Positions 23,941 through 33,327 of a stretch of DNA of 44,041 bases are shown here, piece by piece. Each line of letters opens with the position of its first letter. The first letter of the stretch is position 1. The stretch covers positions 1 to 44,041 of the forward strand of contig NZ_JAHKRC010000024.1 in assembly GCF_019345465.1 (NCBI RefSeq), read 5' to 3'. Both the position numbers and the translations under genes were made by a program. This DNA comes from Pseudomonas sp. NKUCC02_KPG (lineage in GTDB: Bacteria; Pseudomonadota; Gammaproteobacteria; Pseudomonadales; Pseudomonadaceae). Under the pieces are notes generated by a model. The model worked only from the letters and a program-made list of their open reading frames with translations. It had not been told where the DNA came from and searched no databases.

Positions 23941-25329
23941 TTACCCGGGGTTAATCAGGCTTTGTCGACAGTGCAGGGTCAACCGGGCTCCGCCGCTTTC
24001 GCGGTTACTGACGTCCAGGGTGAAGCCGTGCAGGTTGACGATGGCGGCGACGATGGACAGGCCCAGGCCAAAACCGCCGTGGCTGTCATCGCAGCGGTAA
24101 AAACGCTTGAACACGGCCTCCCGCTCGGCCTCGGGGATACCGGGGCCTGTGTCGAGGACCTCAATGCGCGGGCTGCCGTTGTCGTCAGTCGCCCGCAAAA
24201 TCACTTCACCGCCGGGCGGGGTGAATTTGATCGAGTTGCTGAGCAGATTGGCCAGCGCCTCAAACAGCAATGCACGATCGCCCGTCAGGCTGGGCAATGT
24301 GGGCTGCGTGTCGAGCACCAGAGTGACCTGGCCTTCTTCCGCCAGCGGCAGGTAAAAATCGTACAGTTCCTGCAGCAGGGGCAGCGGATCGAGTTGCAGG
24401 AAGCCCGAACGCCGTTGATGGTCTTCCAGCTCGGAAATGCGCAGCAAGCCGCGAAAACGTGCCATCAGGGTGTCGGTTTCACCGATGACTTCGTCCAGTT
24501 GCAGGGCTTCGGGGGAGCCTTCGACAGCATGCTGGCGCATCCGGTAGAGCTGGGCCCTCAAGCGGGTGAGGGGGGTGCGCAGGTCGTGGGCGATGTTGTC
24601 GCACACCCCCTTGACCTCGTGCATCAGCAGTTCGATACGATCGAGCATGGCGTTGACGATGGCCGCCAGCATATCCAGCTCGTCACGCCGATTGGACAGT
24701 GGCAGGCGGTAAGTCAAATCCCCTGCGACAATCGCTTCGGCGCTGGCCTGGATCGCCCGAATGCGTTGCAAGGGGCGTCTGCGCAGCAAATGCCAACCGG
24801 CAATGCCCGGGATGATGGTCAGCGACAGGCCCCAGAACAATGCATGCAAAATGATCCGGGTGACGGCAAACAGCGAGCCGTTGTCGCGCACCAGCACCAG
24901 CCAGCGCCCGTCGTTGGTTTGTGTGGCGATGGCATCGCAGCTGTCCTGGGGCAGGTTGGGGTCATCGGAGTCGATGCAGGTGCTCAAGGCGTGGATCCGG
25001 CCATCCAGCGGCAAGCCCGGAGGGAGGGCCTGGATAGGGCCGCTCAGGGGGTTGTGTTGGGCATCGAACAGGCCATAGGCATCCACTGCGCGCATGTCGA
25101 AGGTCATGCTGGTGGCAAGTGCTTCGTCCAGTTGCTCGCCTTCAAAGCGGGCAAACAGGTGCTGGCGCTGCATCAGCGAGTGCCTGGCCAGGTTGCCCAG
25201 GTAATCCGACACCTCGTAATAGAGCACCCCCATCAGGATGCAGCTCCAGGCCACGAACAGAAAACTGTACAGCGCCAGCAACCGGCTGCTGGAAGAACGC
25301 CAGCCCTTAGAGGGGTTCGGCAATGACAT
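23941..25329 (-). CDS. Sensor histidine kinase
   Basis: 462 residues: helix 1 at about 17-38, periplasmic sensor of about 120 residues with two cysteines (about 118 and 131) that could form a disulfide, helix 2 at about 157-181, HAMP about 182-235, then phosphoacceptor His248 in NIAHDLRTPLTRLR. ATP-binding boxes follow: N (EALANLLSNSIKFTP), G1 (DTGPGIP) and G2 (GFGLGLSIV). It autophosphorylates and passes phosphate to the response regulator encoded just upstream, whose end it overlaps by 23 bp. Signal unknown; the yejABE neighbourhood suggests peptides or envelope stress. Confidence 0.9.
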   Translation of the reverse strand: MSLPNPSKGWRSSSSRLLALYSFLFVAWSCILMGVLYYEVSDYLGNLARHSLMQRQHLFARFEGEQLDEALATSMTFDMRAVDAYGLFDAQHNPLSGPIQALPPGLPLDGRIHALSTCIDSDDPNLPQDSCDAIATQTNDGRWLVLVRDNGSLFAVTRIILHALFWGLSLTIIPGIAGWHLLRRRPLQRIRAIQASAEAIVAGDLTYRLPLSNRRDELDMLAAIVNAMLDRIELLMHEVKGVCDNIAHDLRTPLTRLRAQLYRMRQHAVEGSPEALQLDEVIGETDTLMARFRGLLRISELEDHQRRSGFLQLDPLPLLQELYDFYLPLAEEGQVTLVLDTQPTLPSLTGDRALLFEALANLLSNSIKFTPPGGEVILRATDDNGSPRIEVLDTGPGIPEAEREAVFKRFYRCDDSHGGFGLGLSIVAAIVNLHGFTLDVSNRESGGARLTLHCRQSLINPG

Positions 25330-25990
25330 AACCCGAGCCTCGGACAGTGCGAATCAGAGGCACTTGGCCCGGCGGATCGATTTTTTTGCGCAGACGGCCG
25401 ATATGCACGTCGATCAGGTTGGTGCCAGGGTCGAAGTGATAGCCCCAGACTTCCTCGAAAATCATCATGCGCGAGAGGATTTGCCCGGTGTTGCGCATCA
25501 GGAACTCCAGCAACTTGTACTCGGTGGGCAGCAGGCTCAGCTGTTGTTCGCAGCGGCTGGCTTCACGGGTGATCAAGTTGAGTTCAAGGTCCGAGACGCG
25601 CAATGAAGTCTCGTATTTGTCGACCGGACTTTTACGCCGCAACAGGACTTCAACCCGGGCCGCCATCTCGTCGCTGGCAAAGGGTTTGGTCAGGTAGTCA
25701 TCGCCCCCGGCGCGCAGGCCGCGAACCCGTTCGTCCACATCGGACAGGGCGCTGATCATCAGAATGGGTGTACTGACACCAATGGTGCGCAAGGTGGTCA
25801 CGATCGCCAGACCGTCCAGCTCAGGGAGCATGCGGTCAAGGGTGATCAAGTCGTAGTCGCCGCTGACAGCGCGTACCAGACCTTCACGACCATTGGCTAC
25901 CCAATCGACCTCAAGGCCGTGGCTGGTCAATTCAGCCACGATTTCTTTCGCCGTCACGGCATCGTCTTCAATGGTCAAAATACGGGTCAT
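25307..25990 (-). CDS. OmpR-family response regulator
   Basis: 227 residues. The receiver domain has acidic pocket E8-D9-D10, phosphoacceptor D52 (ITLDRMLPELDG) and K102 (YLTKPF). The C-terminal OmpR/PhoB winged helix (about 125-225) has LPTEYKLLEFLMRNTGQILSR, in two parts, and TVRGSGYVI at the end. It binds DNA when phosphorylated by the kinase at 23941-25329, with which it overlaps by 23 bp, implying coupled translation. It is the first gene of a likely response regulator-kinase-yejABE transcription series. Confidence 0.92.
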   Translation of the reverse strand: MTRILTIEDDAVTAKEIVAELTSHGLEVDWVANGREGLVRAVSGDYDLITLDRMLPELDGLAIVTTLRTIGVSTPILMISALSDVDERVRGLRAGGDDYLTKPFASDEMAARVEVLLRRKSPVDKYETSLRVSDLELNLITREASRCEQQLSLLPTEYKLLEFLMRNTGQILSRMMIFEEVWGYHFDPGTNLIDVHIGRLRKKIDPPGQVPLIRTVRGSGYVIAEPL

Positions 25991-26208
25991 ACCGTCACCT
26001 GATGGGCTCTTTCAGCGTTGAGCACATTTTGCCCGCAAAAAGCTGAAACGTTTCTGAATATTTCTTCATGTTCAGCAAGTCGTCAGAAAGCGTAGTCCAA
26101 ATGTCCATGACAAGGCTCAGTAGCCGGGTCGTTGATGATGCCCGACAGGAACATCTGGATACATTTGCGGTATAAGTTCCGTTGTTTATTTTTTCAGGCC
26201 CTTTGTTC

Positions 26209-27564
26209 ATGCAAACCCCTTCGCAACGGCCGCTGTGGCTGATCTACCTGATCTTTCTTGCGCCGATGGTGCTGTCCAACTTCCTTCAGAGTTTCTCCGG
26301 CACCCTCAACGGGATCTATGTCGGGCAATTGCTGGGTACGCAGGCGCTGGCCGCGGTGTCGGGGATGTTTCCCATCGTGTTCTTTTTTATTGCGCTGGTG
26401 ATTGGTCTGGGGGCGGGCGCTTCCGTGCTGATCGGTCAGGCCTGGGGGGCGCGGGAAACAACGATGGTCAAGCAAATCACCGGGGCGACCCTCACCCTTG
26501 GGGCGCTGATCGGGCTGATTGCAGCGGTGTTGGGCAGCCTGTTGGCGCGGCCCGCCTTGCAGGCGCTGGGCACGCCGGTTGACGTACTGGAGGAGGCTGT
26601 CGGTTATGCCAGGGTCATGATGCTGATCATGCCGTTGCTGCTGGTGTTTATTTTGTTCACGCAAATTCTGCGTGGGGTCAGTGACACGGTTTCCCCATTG
26701 CTGGCACTGATGGTGTCCACGGCGGTTGGCTTGCTGTTGACCCCGGCGTTGATCCTGGGCTGGATCGGCTTGCCGCCGATGGGTATTCAAAGTGCGGCCT
26801 ATGCGGGGCTGGTGGGTAACGTGCTGGCCATGCTGTTTCTGGTGCTGCGCTTGCGCCACAAAAACCATGTCATGGCCCCGGACCGCGAACTCTGGGCTGC
26901 GCTGCGCCTGAACCGGGAGATTCTGGGCAAGGTCCTGCGTATCGGTTTGCCCACGGGCGTGCAGATGGTGGTGCTTTCGCTGTCGGAGCTGGTGATCCTG
27001 GCGCTGGTCAACAGTCACGGCTCCCAGGCCACCGCGGCCTATGGGGCCGTGACCCAGATCGTCAACTACGTGCAGTTTCCGGCGCTGTCGATTGCCATTA
27101 CGGCCTCGATTCTGGGGGCACAGGCCATTGGCGCCGGTCGCATTGAGCGTATCGGGTTGATATTGCGCACCGGTTTGCTGATCAACCTGTGCCTGACCGG
27201 TGCCCTGGTAGTGCTCGGTTATGGGCTGTCGCACTGGTTGCTGGGACTGTTCATCACCGATGTCGAGGCGCGGGTCAGGGCTGAGCACCTGCTGCATATC
27301 ATGCTGTGGAGCGTGCTGGTATTTGGCTTCCAGGCGGTTATTGGCGGGATCATGCGGGCCAGCGGCGTGGTCCTGGTGCCTATGGGGATCACGATCTTCT
27401 GCGTGCTGTGCATTGAGTTGCCGGTGGCTTATGCACTGGATGCGCATTTTGGTCTGCAAGGCGTGTGGATGGCGTTCCCGGTGACCTATATCGCCATGCT
27501 GGTTCTGCAGACTGCGTATTACCGGCTGGTCTGGCGGCACAAGCAGATTCAGCGGCTGGTTTGA
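26209..27564 (+). CDS. MATE-family multidrug efflux transporter
   Basis: 451 residues from the ATG at 26209; the frame's TTG at 26182 is less likely. Twelve hydrophobic helices in two six-helix MatE repeats: the first with SGTLNGIYVGQLLGTQALAA, the second with GLPTGVQMVVLSLSELVILA, matching the NorM/DinF type. It exports cationic drugs or metabolites using Na+ or H+. No close regulator; it is divergent from the response regulator gene. A REP element follows the stop. Confidence 0.88.
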   Translation: MQTPSQRPLWLIYLIFLAPMVLSNFLQSFSGTLNGIYVGQLLGTQALAAVSGMFPIVFFFIALVIGLGAGASVLIGQAWGARETTMVKQITGATLTLGALIGLIAAVLGSLLARPALQALGTPVDVLEEAVGYARVMMLIMPLLLVFILFTQILRGVSDTVSPLLALMVSTAVGLLLTPALILGWIGLPPMGIQSAAYAGLVGNVLAMLFLVLRLRHKNHVMAPDRELWAALRLNREILGKVLRIGLPTGVQMVVLSLSELVILALVNSHGSQATAAYGAVTQIVNYVQFPALSIAITASILGAQAIGAGRIERIGLILRTGLLINLCLTGALVVLGYGLSHWLLGLFITDVEARVRAEHLLHIMLWSVLVFGFQAVIGGIMRASGVVLVPMGITIFCVLCIELPVAYALDAHFGLQGVWMAFPVTYIAMLVLQTAYYRLVWRHKQIQRLV

Positions 27565-27570
27565 GTGTGT

Positions 27571-27639
27571 GAGGCTGCGACAGGTTTGGTGCGCCCCTGC
27601 GCGCTTGATCGCAGCCTCGCACGGCTCGTCAGCGACTAC
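27571..27639. repeat. REP element after the MATE gene
   Basis: GAGGCTGCG (27571-27579, forward tail) faces a full reverse element, CGCAGCCTCGCACGGCTCGTCAGCGACTAC, in two parts (27610-27639). It is a truncated doublet of the family present at 1-66, 4472-4796 and 15322-15480. Confidence 0.7.
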
Positions 27640-28284
27640 GGCGCAAAACCATTCTCTATGACCGTTTTTCACTCCTTCATCCGGGCTAGGCCATTTGGAC
27701 GATGTGCCTGTGGCTGGTCAGTCCGATGATCGAAGCCAGGTTCTGGATACCTCGCTGAGGAGCAAGCCAGAGCATCCAAGATAATAAAAAACAGGACTGG
27801 CGGCATGAACTCTGCCCAGCAATTGAATCGTGCAGCGAGGCATCTACCATGCGCTCAATGATCGGCTATCTGGTTTGCCTGATTGTCGCTGCAACCCGAG
27901 CATTCACTTTCTCACCCCGTCCCGCCTCTACCGTCGCTTCTGCTCAGTTGCGCCCGGACCGCCTGCAAATCAACGGCATGCGCTGTTGCCCAATATCGTT
28001 GGCTTTGCCAAGCCGGTTCAATCTGGATCGACCGTTGGTCAGGGTTAAAACCCAGGCAATGGACGCACCTGCAGGGCATTACCCGTTCAAGCAGATCCTT
28101 GCGGCCAGGGACTCCTAAAACCGCTGAACAGACAGCCTGCCGGGCTTGCATGACGGCTAGTATAAAGAGACATTGAGTTGTTTTTGCGCCGTTACCGCTG
28201 CAGGGGCTGCGTATAAATAACCGCTGGAAATAAGAACAATAAAAAGGGCAGGCCCCGAACCTGACCCAACGCGAGGAAGCATCC
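27640..28284. other. 645-bp gap with no confident gene
   Basis: It lies between the REP element and the LuxR-type gene. It holds one weak open frame (27849-28118) and AT-rich TATAAA stretches (28157-28217) that may serve the LuxR-type gene. I see no RNA gene, terminator or mobile element here. Confidence 0.5.
27849..28118 (+). CDS. Doubtful small hypothetical ORF (89 aa)
   Basis: 89 residues beginning MRSMIGYLVCLIVAATRAFT, which could be a weak signal or membrane segment; the rest is basic and low in recognisable structure. GAGG lies about 10 bases before the ATG. Amino-acid composition does not clearly look like a real protein, and a second short frame overlaps it. Listed only because the gap is otherwise empty. 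Confidence 0.2.
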   Translation: MRSMIGYLVCLIVAATRAFTFSPRPASTVASAQLRPDRLQINGMRCCPISLALPSRFNLDRPLVRVKTQAMDAPAGHYPFKQILAARDS

Positions 28285-29529
28285 GTGGATACAGTGACCC
28301 TGAACCACCAAACCCTGGCCAGTCTGGGGCTCGAATTGGCCGATTACGATCAAATGGTCGGCAGCTTCTACGACGGTGCTTTGGACCCGAAAGTGATGGG
28401 CCGTACCTTGTGTGCCGTACGCAGCATGTTCAAGGCCAACTATGCGACCCTTATTCTGCGGGTTCCGGACCAGCCCGATCTGGGCCTGATGATTGTGGCC
28501 GGCGATATTGAAGGCGAGGGTGAACTGACGTATCAGACTTACCCGCAAACCCTTACCCCGTTCGCAGGGCAGGCGCTTGACCAGGTGTTTACGGTTGAAG
28601 ACCTGATGAGCGAATCCGAGTGGGTCCAATCGGCGTACTTCAAGGCTTACTGCGCCAAGCAGGATGTCTTCCACGTGATGGGTGCCGATATATCGACCCC
28701 CGACGGTGGCAAGCTGCGCTTTCGTCTGACCCGGCCCAAAACCTCACCTGCCTTCTCCAGTGCCGAGCGCGCGTTGTGCAGCAGCTTCCTGCCGCATTTG
28801 CGCCGGGCCCTGCACCTGCACAATCTGCTCGATCGCAGCGAGTCCATGAGCGAGCTTTACGCCCAGGCCATCAGCCGCCTGTCCGTGGCCACCATCGTGC
28901 TCGACGAAACCGGCAAGGTGCTGCGCCTTAACCCGATTGCTGAAGAAATCCTCAAAAAAGCCGATGGCTTGAAGCTGGTGGGCGGCAGGCTGGAGGCCAC
29001 TTACCCCAGCGACAATCGCGAGCTGCAGCGCCTGGTCAAGCACATCTTCAGCCAGGAAGTGCGCGACGGCGGGGTGACGGCCGACGCGATGTCCGTTACC
29101 CGGCCATCGGGCCAGGTCAGCCTGGGATTGGTGGTCGAGGCTATTCCTTCCCTCGAATGGGCGGAAGGCAAGAGCAAGCCTGCGGCGGTGATCTATATCC
29201 GTGACTCGGTCGGCAAGTCCCTGGCCAGTGAAGTGGTGACCAAGCAGCTGTTCAACCTGACCAAGGCCGAAACTGCGCTGGCGATGGAGCTGGCAAACGG
29301 CTTGTCCCTGGAAGAAGCCGCCGAAAACCTGAACATCAGACGCAACACTGCACGGGCACACCTGCGCTCGATCTTCTCCAAGACCGGTGTACGCCGTCAG
29401 ACCGAACTGGTAAGAATTTTGCTTAACAGTGTGGTTGCCTTGGGAAAGCCCAAGTGCGCCTTGCGAGCGGCTGAGTCCGTGATAGTGCCGGCACCCCAGT
29501 TGGCGCGACCGGTTCGTAAAAGCGCTTAA
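28285..29529 (+). CDS. LuxR-type HTH transcriptional regulator with PAS-like region
   Basis: 414 residues from a GTG at 28285 with GAGGAAG five bases upstream. The N-terminal 180 residues are a sensory part without clear match. A PAS-like region follows (about 190-310, SRLSVATIVLDETGKVLRLN). The C-terminal LuxR/GerE HTH is at about 325-390 (LTKAETALAMELANGLSLEE, then NIRRNTARAHLRSIFSKTGV). It lacks a receiver domain, so it is not a classical response regulator. The target is unknown; an SDR remnant and SDR gene follow on the same strand. Confidence 0.82.
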   Translation: MDTVTLNHQTLASLGLELADYDQMVGSFYDGALDPKVMGRTLCAVRSMFKANYATLILRVPDQPDLGLMIVAGDIEGEGELTYQTYPQTLTPFAGQALDQVFTVEDLMSESEWVQSAYFKAYCAKQDVFHVMGADISTPDGGKLRFRLTRPKTSPAFSSAERALCSSFLPHLRRALHLHNLLDRSESMSELYAQAISRLSVATIVLDETGKVLRLNPIAEEILKKADGLKLVGGRLEATYPSDNRELQRLVKHIFSQEVRDGGVTADAMSVTRPSGQVSLGLVVEAIPSLEWAEGKSKPAAVIYIRDSVGKSLASEVVTKQLFNLTKAETALAMELANGLSLEEAAENLNIRRNTARAHLRSIFSKTGVRRQTELVRILLNSVVALGKPKCALRAAESVIVPAPQLARPVRKSA

Positions 29530-29622
29530 GTATTGATTCCAGGTTGGCAATGGCGATTTAACGTCACTGCCAGCTGCCTTTCAGGCAGGCCAGACAGGGC
29601 CAGGATCATCAAGGTAAGTCTT

Positions 29623-29715
29623 ATGCCAGTTACAGCTGTCAGTGGTTCCGCTTCCGGCAGCGTCGTGTTCGTCGATGGTGGCATGGACGTAATGGTGCGT
29701 GCCCAGCGCTTCTGA
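29623..29715 (+). pseudogene. C-terminal remnant of an SDR dehydrogenase
   Basis: A 30-codon frame ending SVVFVDGGMDVMVRAQRF. This resembles the C-terminus of 3-alpha-hydroxysteroid or coniferyl-alcohol type short-chain dehydrogenases (V-x-x-D-G-G-x-D-x-x-x-R-x-x-x-F). No Rossmann part precedes it; only about 90 bp separates it from the LuxR-type gene. It is best read as what remained after deletion of an SDR gene, though an AAGG lies before the ATG and a short peptide could still be made. Confidence 0.5.
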
Positions 29716-29731
29716 TCTTTAAGGAATTCTG

Positions 29732-30565
29732 ATGAATAAAGTGGCATTTATAACAGGCGCCAGCCGCGGTATCGGTCGTGAAACAGCGCTGGCGTTTGCC
29801 CGCGCAGGTTTTGATCTGGCCATCAGCGCACGCAGCCTGGAAGAAGGCGAAAGCCATACCCACGGCTTGCGTAACCCCGACGGCACGGCGCTGCCCGGCA
29901 GTCTGAACGCAACGGCCGCAGCGATCCGCGAACTGGGCCGCAAGGCGCTGGTGGTGCGGATGGACCTGCTTGACAGCGAGTCGGTGCTGGCCGCCAGCCA
30001 GGCGGTGTTTGCCGAATATGGCCGGGTGGATGTGCTGGTCAATAACGCGATCTATCAGGGCAGCGACCTCAACGCGCCCTTTATGGACTTGCAGCCCGAG
30101 ACCCTGGCACGGGTGTTTCAGGGTTACATGATGACTCCGTTTCTACTGACTCGGGCCGTGGTCAGTCAGATGCTGGAGCAGGGTGGCGGGGTGGTGATCA
30201 ATGTCACCTCAGGCGCGGGTGAAACCGATCCTCCGGTGGCGGCGGGCAAGGGCGGCTGGGGGTATGCCTATGGGGCGGGCAAGGCAGCGGTGTCGCGGCT
30301 GTCGGGCATTTTGTCGGTGGAGTTTGGCGAACAGGGGATTCGCGCCTACACCCTCAACCCCGGGGTGGTGACCACTGACGCCTTGCGCGCCACCATCGGT
30401 GACAAGGGCGTGATTGCCTTGCGTGCAGGCTCGGCGCCGCCTGAGGTGCCAGCAGCGGTGATGCTGTGGCTGGCGACCAATGATGCAGCAATCGATCACC
30501 AGCGCAAGACCATCCACTGCCAGCCGTTTGCCCGGGAACACGGGATTGTTGAGGATTGGCGTTAA
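29732..30565 (+). CDS. Short-chain dehydrogenase/reductase
   Basis: 277 residues. The NAD(P) motif TGASRGIG is at 8-15, NNA at about 105, and the catalytic Y180-x-x-x-K184 in YAYGAGKAA, with S160 in VTSGAGE as the likely catalytic serine. The Ser-Tyr gap (20) is longer than the usual 13 because of a GETDPPVAAGKGGWG insert. AAGGAATTCTG before the ATG gives a ribosome site. It catalyses reversible oxidation of an alcohol; the substrate is unknown. Followed by an AraC regulator. Confidence 0.88.
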   Translation: MNKVAFITGASRGIGRETALAFARAGFDLAISARSLEEGESHTHGLRNPDGTALPGSLNATAAAIRELGRKALVVRMDLLDSESVLAASQAVFAEYGRVDVLVNNAIYQGSDLNAPFMDLQPETLARVFQGYMMTPFLLTRAVVSQMLEQGGGVVINVTSGAGETDPPVAAGKGGWGYAYGAGKAAVSRLSGILSVEFGEQGIRAYTLNPGVVTTDALRATIGDKGVIALRAGSAPPEVPAAVMLWLATNDAAIDHQRKTIHCQPFAREHGIVEDWR

Positions 30566-30716
30566 GACCCTCACATGGATCTGGGACAGGGTGCAGTTTG
30601 TGTGGAACAACCCTGAAGGCAAGCTGCCCGTATAAGGCTAAGGTACTGCTGGCTTTTTGATCCGTGCTGCTTAAGATGGCCGTCAATCAAATGTCATCGG
30701 GCTCGGAATACGGCCA

Positions 30717-31730
30717 ATGTTGAACAAGGACACCATCTCCATTCATCTGGTGCGCGAGGCGTTGCTGCAGAGCTGTGCGCCCGGTAGCGCCACGGATGAA
30801 GTGCTGCATAAGGTAGGCATTGCCCCCGGGTTGCTCAACGAACCGGATGGCCGTGTGCCTGCGCTGGTCTATGCACGGATGTGGCGACTGTTGGCGCGAC
30901 GTCTGGATGACGAGTTTTTTGCCATGGACCCGCGCAAGCTGCGTTCTGGCAGCCTGGCGTTCATGTGCCGCACCGCAATGGCTCAGCCGACCCTGGCCCA
31001 GGGGCTGGAGGTGGTGCTGGGATTTCTGTCGTTGATGCTGGAACGCTTGCCGGCGCAACTGGTGCGCCAGCAAAGCCTGGCGGAAATCGTCTTGCACGAA
31101 CCTGAGCAACCGGCGAACCGTGGCTTTACCTACTTCACCTATTGGATGATCGTGCACGGCGTTGCCTGCTGGCTGGCCGGGCGGCGAATTCCTATTCTGG
31201 CCATTGAGTTGCGCTGTGCGGCGCCCGATTACTGCGAAGACTACGAAGTGATGTTCTCCGAGAACCTGCGCTTTGAGCGGCCACGCACACGGATGATTTT
31301 CGCTGCCGATTGCCTGGATGCACCGATCAAGCGCAACGCCCAGGAGCTGAAGCGCTTTCTGGCCGAGGCACCTGCCAATATCCTGGTCAAATACCGGGAT
31401 CCCGAGAGTCTGGCCAGCCAGATCAAACAGCATCTGCGCCAGTTGCCTGCCGAACAGTGGCCTGAAACCCCGGGCCTGGCGCAAAGCCTGTGCATGTCGG
31501 CATCGACCTTGCGCCGCCGCTTGGCGGACGAAGGGCACACCTTTCAGGGGATAAAGGACGGCGTGCGCAAGGAGCTGGCGATTGGCTGGTTGGCCGAGCC
31601 CGACCACAGCTTTGCCGACATCGCCCTGCGCCTGGGCTTTGCCGACACCAGCTCGTTTTACAAGGCTTTTCGCAAGTGGTCGGGAACCAATCCGGGGCAT
31701 TACCGCAGCTTGATTCTAGGCGGTGGCTGA
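30717..31730 (+). CDS. AraC-family transcriptional regulator
   Basis: 337 residues. The N-terminal ligand-binding domain is of the arabinose-binding-like (PF12625) type seen in OruR/ArgR-like regulators, with a long internal region to about 225. The C-terminal double HTH (about 240-335) has LCMSASTLRRRLADEGHTFQ and FADIALRLGFADTSSFYKAF, then the final W-SGTNPGHYR. It probably controls the SDR gene upstream. Its last 15 bp overlap, tail to tail, the end of the SulP transporter gene. Confidence 0.88.
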   Translation: MLNKDTISIHLVREALLQSCAPGSATDEVLHKVGIAPGLLNEPDGRVPALVYARMWRLLARRLDDEFFAMDPRKLRSGSLAFMCRTAMAQPTLAQGLEVVLGFLSLMLERLPAQLVRQQSLAEIVLHEPEQPANRGFTYFTYWMIVHGVACWLAGRRIPILAIELRCAAPDYCEDYEVMFSENLRFERPRTRMIFAADCLDAPIKRNAQELKRFLAEAPANILVKYRDPESLASQIKQHLRQLPAEQWPETPGLAQSLCMSASTLRRRLADEGHTFQGIKDGVRKELAIGWLAEPDHSFADIALRLGFADTSSFYKAFRKWSGTNPGHYRSLILGGG

Positions 31731-33245
31731 ACCCAGGCCGCGGGTCGTGCGCAGTCGGCCTTCGAGACGTCGTTTCAACCCCTGGGGTTCAATGATCAGC
31801 TTCGAACCCTTGGCTGCATTGGCCCGTCCCCACTCTTCGAACAGCTCCAGGCAGGAGTGGTCGATGTAGCTCAGGTTGCTGAGGGGGACATGCACGATGC
31901 TACCGGCCGGTACCCGAGCCAGAACCTGAGTCAATGCCGGTACTTTGAGAAAGGTTGCCGAGCCATTGAGCCGCAACTCCATTTCACCGCTGCGGGGCAG
32001 ATCAATCAGGCTGATTTTCAGGCGCGCTGCCTTCCAGGCCAGATTGGCCAGGGTGAGGCCGAACCCCAGCAGTACCCCGGTCAGCAAGTCAGTGAAGATG
32101 ATTGACAGGGCGGTTGCCCCATAGGTCAGCATCGGTATGCGGCCATAGCGTACCAGGCCGCGAAACGCCTTGATGTCCACCAGTTTGATCCCGGTATACA
32201 CCAGCACACCCGCCAGGCTCGCCACTGGAATGCTTTGCAGCACACTGGACAGCAACAGCACAAAAGCCAGCAGCCAGAGGCCGTGGAACATTGTCGAAAG
32301 CCGGGTGGTGGCACCTGCCTGAACATTGGCCGAACTGCGCACGATCACACCGGTCATTGGCAGCGCGCCCAGCACGCCACAGAGCATGTTGCCGACCCCT
32401 TGCGCGGTCAGTTCCTTGTCAAAATCCGAGCGCTGGCCGTTGTGCATGCGGTCGACGGCTGCGGCGGACAACAGGGTTTCTGCGCTGGCAATAAACGCCA
32501 CTGCAAACGCCGCGATCAACAGTGCGGGATCGGCAAAGTTCAGCAGGTCGGCCGGACGCAGCCAGTCGATAGCGTCCGCCAGATTGTCCGGGACCTCCAC
32601 GCGCTTGACCTGTAACGCCATGACCAGGCTGACGGCCGTGGTCAAGCCCACACCGAGCAGGGCGCCGGGGACAAAGCGCAGCTTTTGCGGGCGTAATTTA
32701 TCCCACGACCACATCACCCCGATGGTTGCCAGGCCCAGCAGGCCCGCCTGCCAGCCAAGGGTTGGAATGGCTTGCGCCACTGCCTGCGGGAAGCCGGCAA
32801 GGTTATCAAGGCCCGAGGGTTTGGGGGTGCCGTCGAGCATCACATGCAGTTGCGACAACACAATCAGCACCCCGATTCCGGCAAGCATGCCGTAGACCAC
32901 AGCCGGGGCGGTAACGCGGAACCAGCAACCCAAACGCAAACGGCCGGCCACCAGTTGTAAAAAGCCTGCCAGGAGCAGGATCGGTCCCAGCATGGCCATG
33001 CCATGCTGGCGTACCACTTCGAACACCAGCACTGCCAGCCCGGCTGCCGGGCCACTGACCTGTAGTGGCGATCCGGCCATCCAGCCCACGACCAGGCCGC
33101 CGATGATACCGGTGATCAAGCCTTTGGCCGGGGGCATTCCGGAAGCGATGGCGATGCCCATGCACAAGGGCAGGGCGACCAGAAACACAACCACAGAGGC
33201 CAATAGCTCCCGTGGCAATACTGCTTTTAATTGCGCAGTACGCAT
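31716..33245 (-). CDS. SulP-family anion transporter with STAS domain
   Basis: 509 residues. It has about eleven membrane helices beginning LLASVVVFLVALPLCMGIAI, the SulP signature region near GMPPAKGLITGIIGGLVVGW, and a C-terminal STAS domain (about 420-500; GSATFLKVPALTQVL and LSYIDHSCLELFEEW). The family moves sulfate, bicarbonate or similar anions. The adjacent carbonic anhydrase, 82 bp upstream on the same strand, makes bicarbonate the most likely substrate. A similar carbonic anhydrase-SulP pair exists in P. aeruginosa (PA0102-PA0103, from memory). Confidence 0.88.
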   Translation of the reverse strand: MRTAQLKAVLPRELLASVVVFLVALPLCMGIAIASGMPPAKGLITGIIGGLVVGWMAGSPLQVSGPAAGLAVLVFEVVRQHGMAMLGPILLLAGFLQLVAGRLRLGCWFRVTAPAVVYGMLAGIGVLIVLSQLHVMLDGTPKPSGLDNLAGFPQAVAQAIPTLGWQAGLLGLATIGVMWSWDKLRPQKLRFVPGALLGVGLTTAVSLVMALQVKRVEVPDNLADAIDWLRPADLLNFADPALLIAAFAVAFIASAETLLSAAAVDRMHNGQRSDFDKELTAQGVGNMLCGVLGALPMTGVIVRSSANVQAGATTRLSTMFHGLWLLAFVLLLSSVLQSIPVASLAGVLVYTGIKLVDIKAFRGLVRYGRIPMLTYGATALSIIFTDLLTGVLLGFGLTLANLAWKAARLKISLIDLPRSGEMELRLNGSATFLKVPALTQVLARVPAGSIVHVPLSNLSYIDHSCLELFEEWGRANAAKGSKLIIEPQGLKRRLEGRLRTTRGLGSATA

Positions 33246-33327
33246 GATGATTCTCCCTGGGGATTCTTGGGGCGTGGCAAAGGCCGGCGTCGTGCCTGGT
33301 TGCCACGGCTACCTCATTGGGACATGT

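Noticed and set aside
23962..25326. 454-residue plus-strand open frame opposite the histidine kinase
   Set aside because: It mirrors the kinase gene almost base for base. High GC keeps the antisense frame open; the composition (Q, H, R, A rich) shows no domain, while the minus frame has every kinase motif.
26194..27672. 492-residue minus-strand frame opposite the MATE gene
   Set aside because: Rich in H, Q, R and P without any domain; the plus strand encodes a clear 12-helix transporter.
30687..31700. 337-residue minus-strand frame opposite the AraC gene
   Set aside because: No domain or start signal; the plus-strand AraC HTH is unmistakable.
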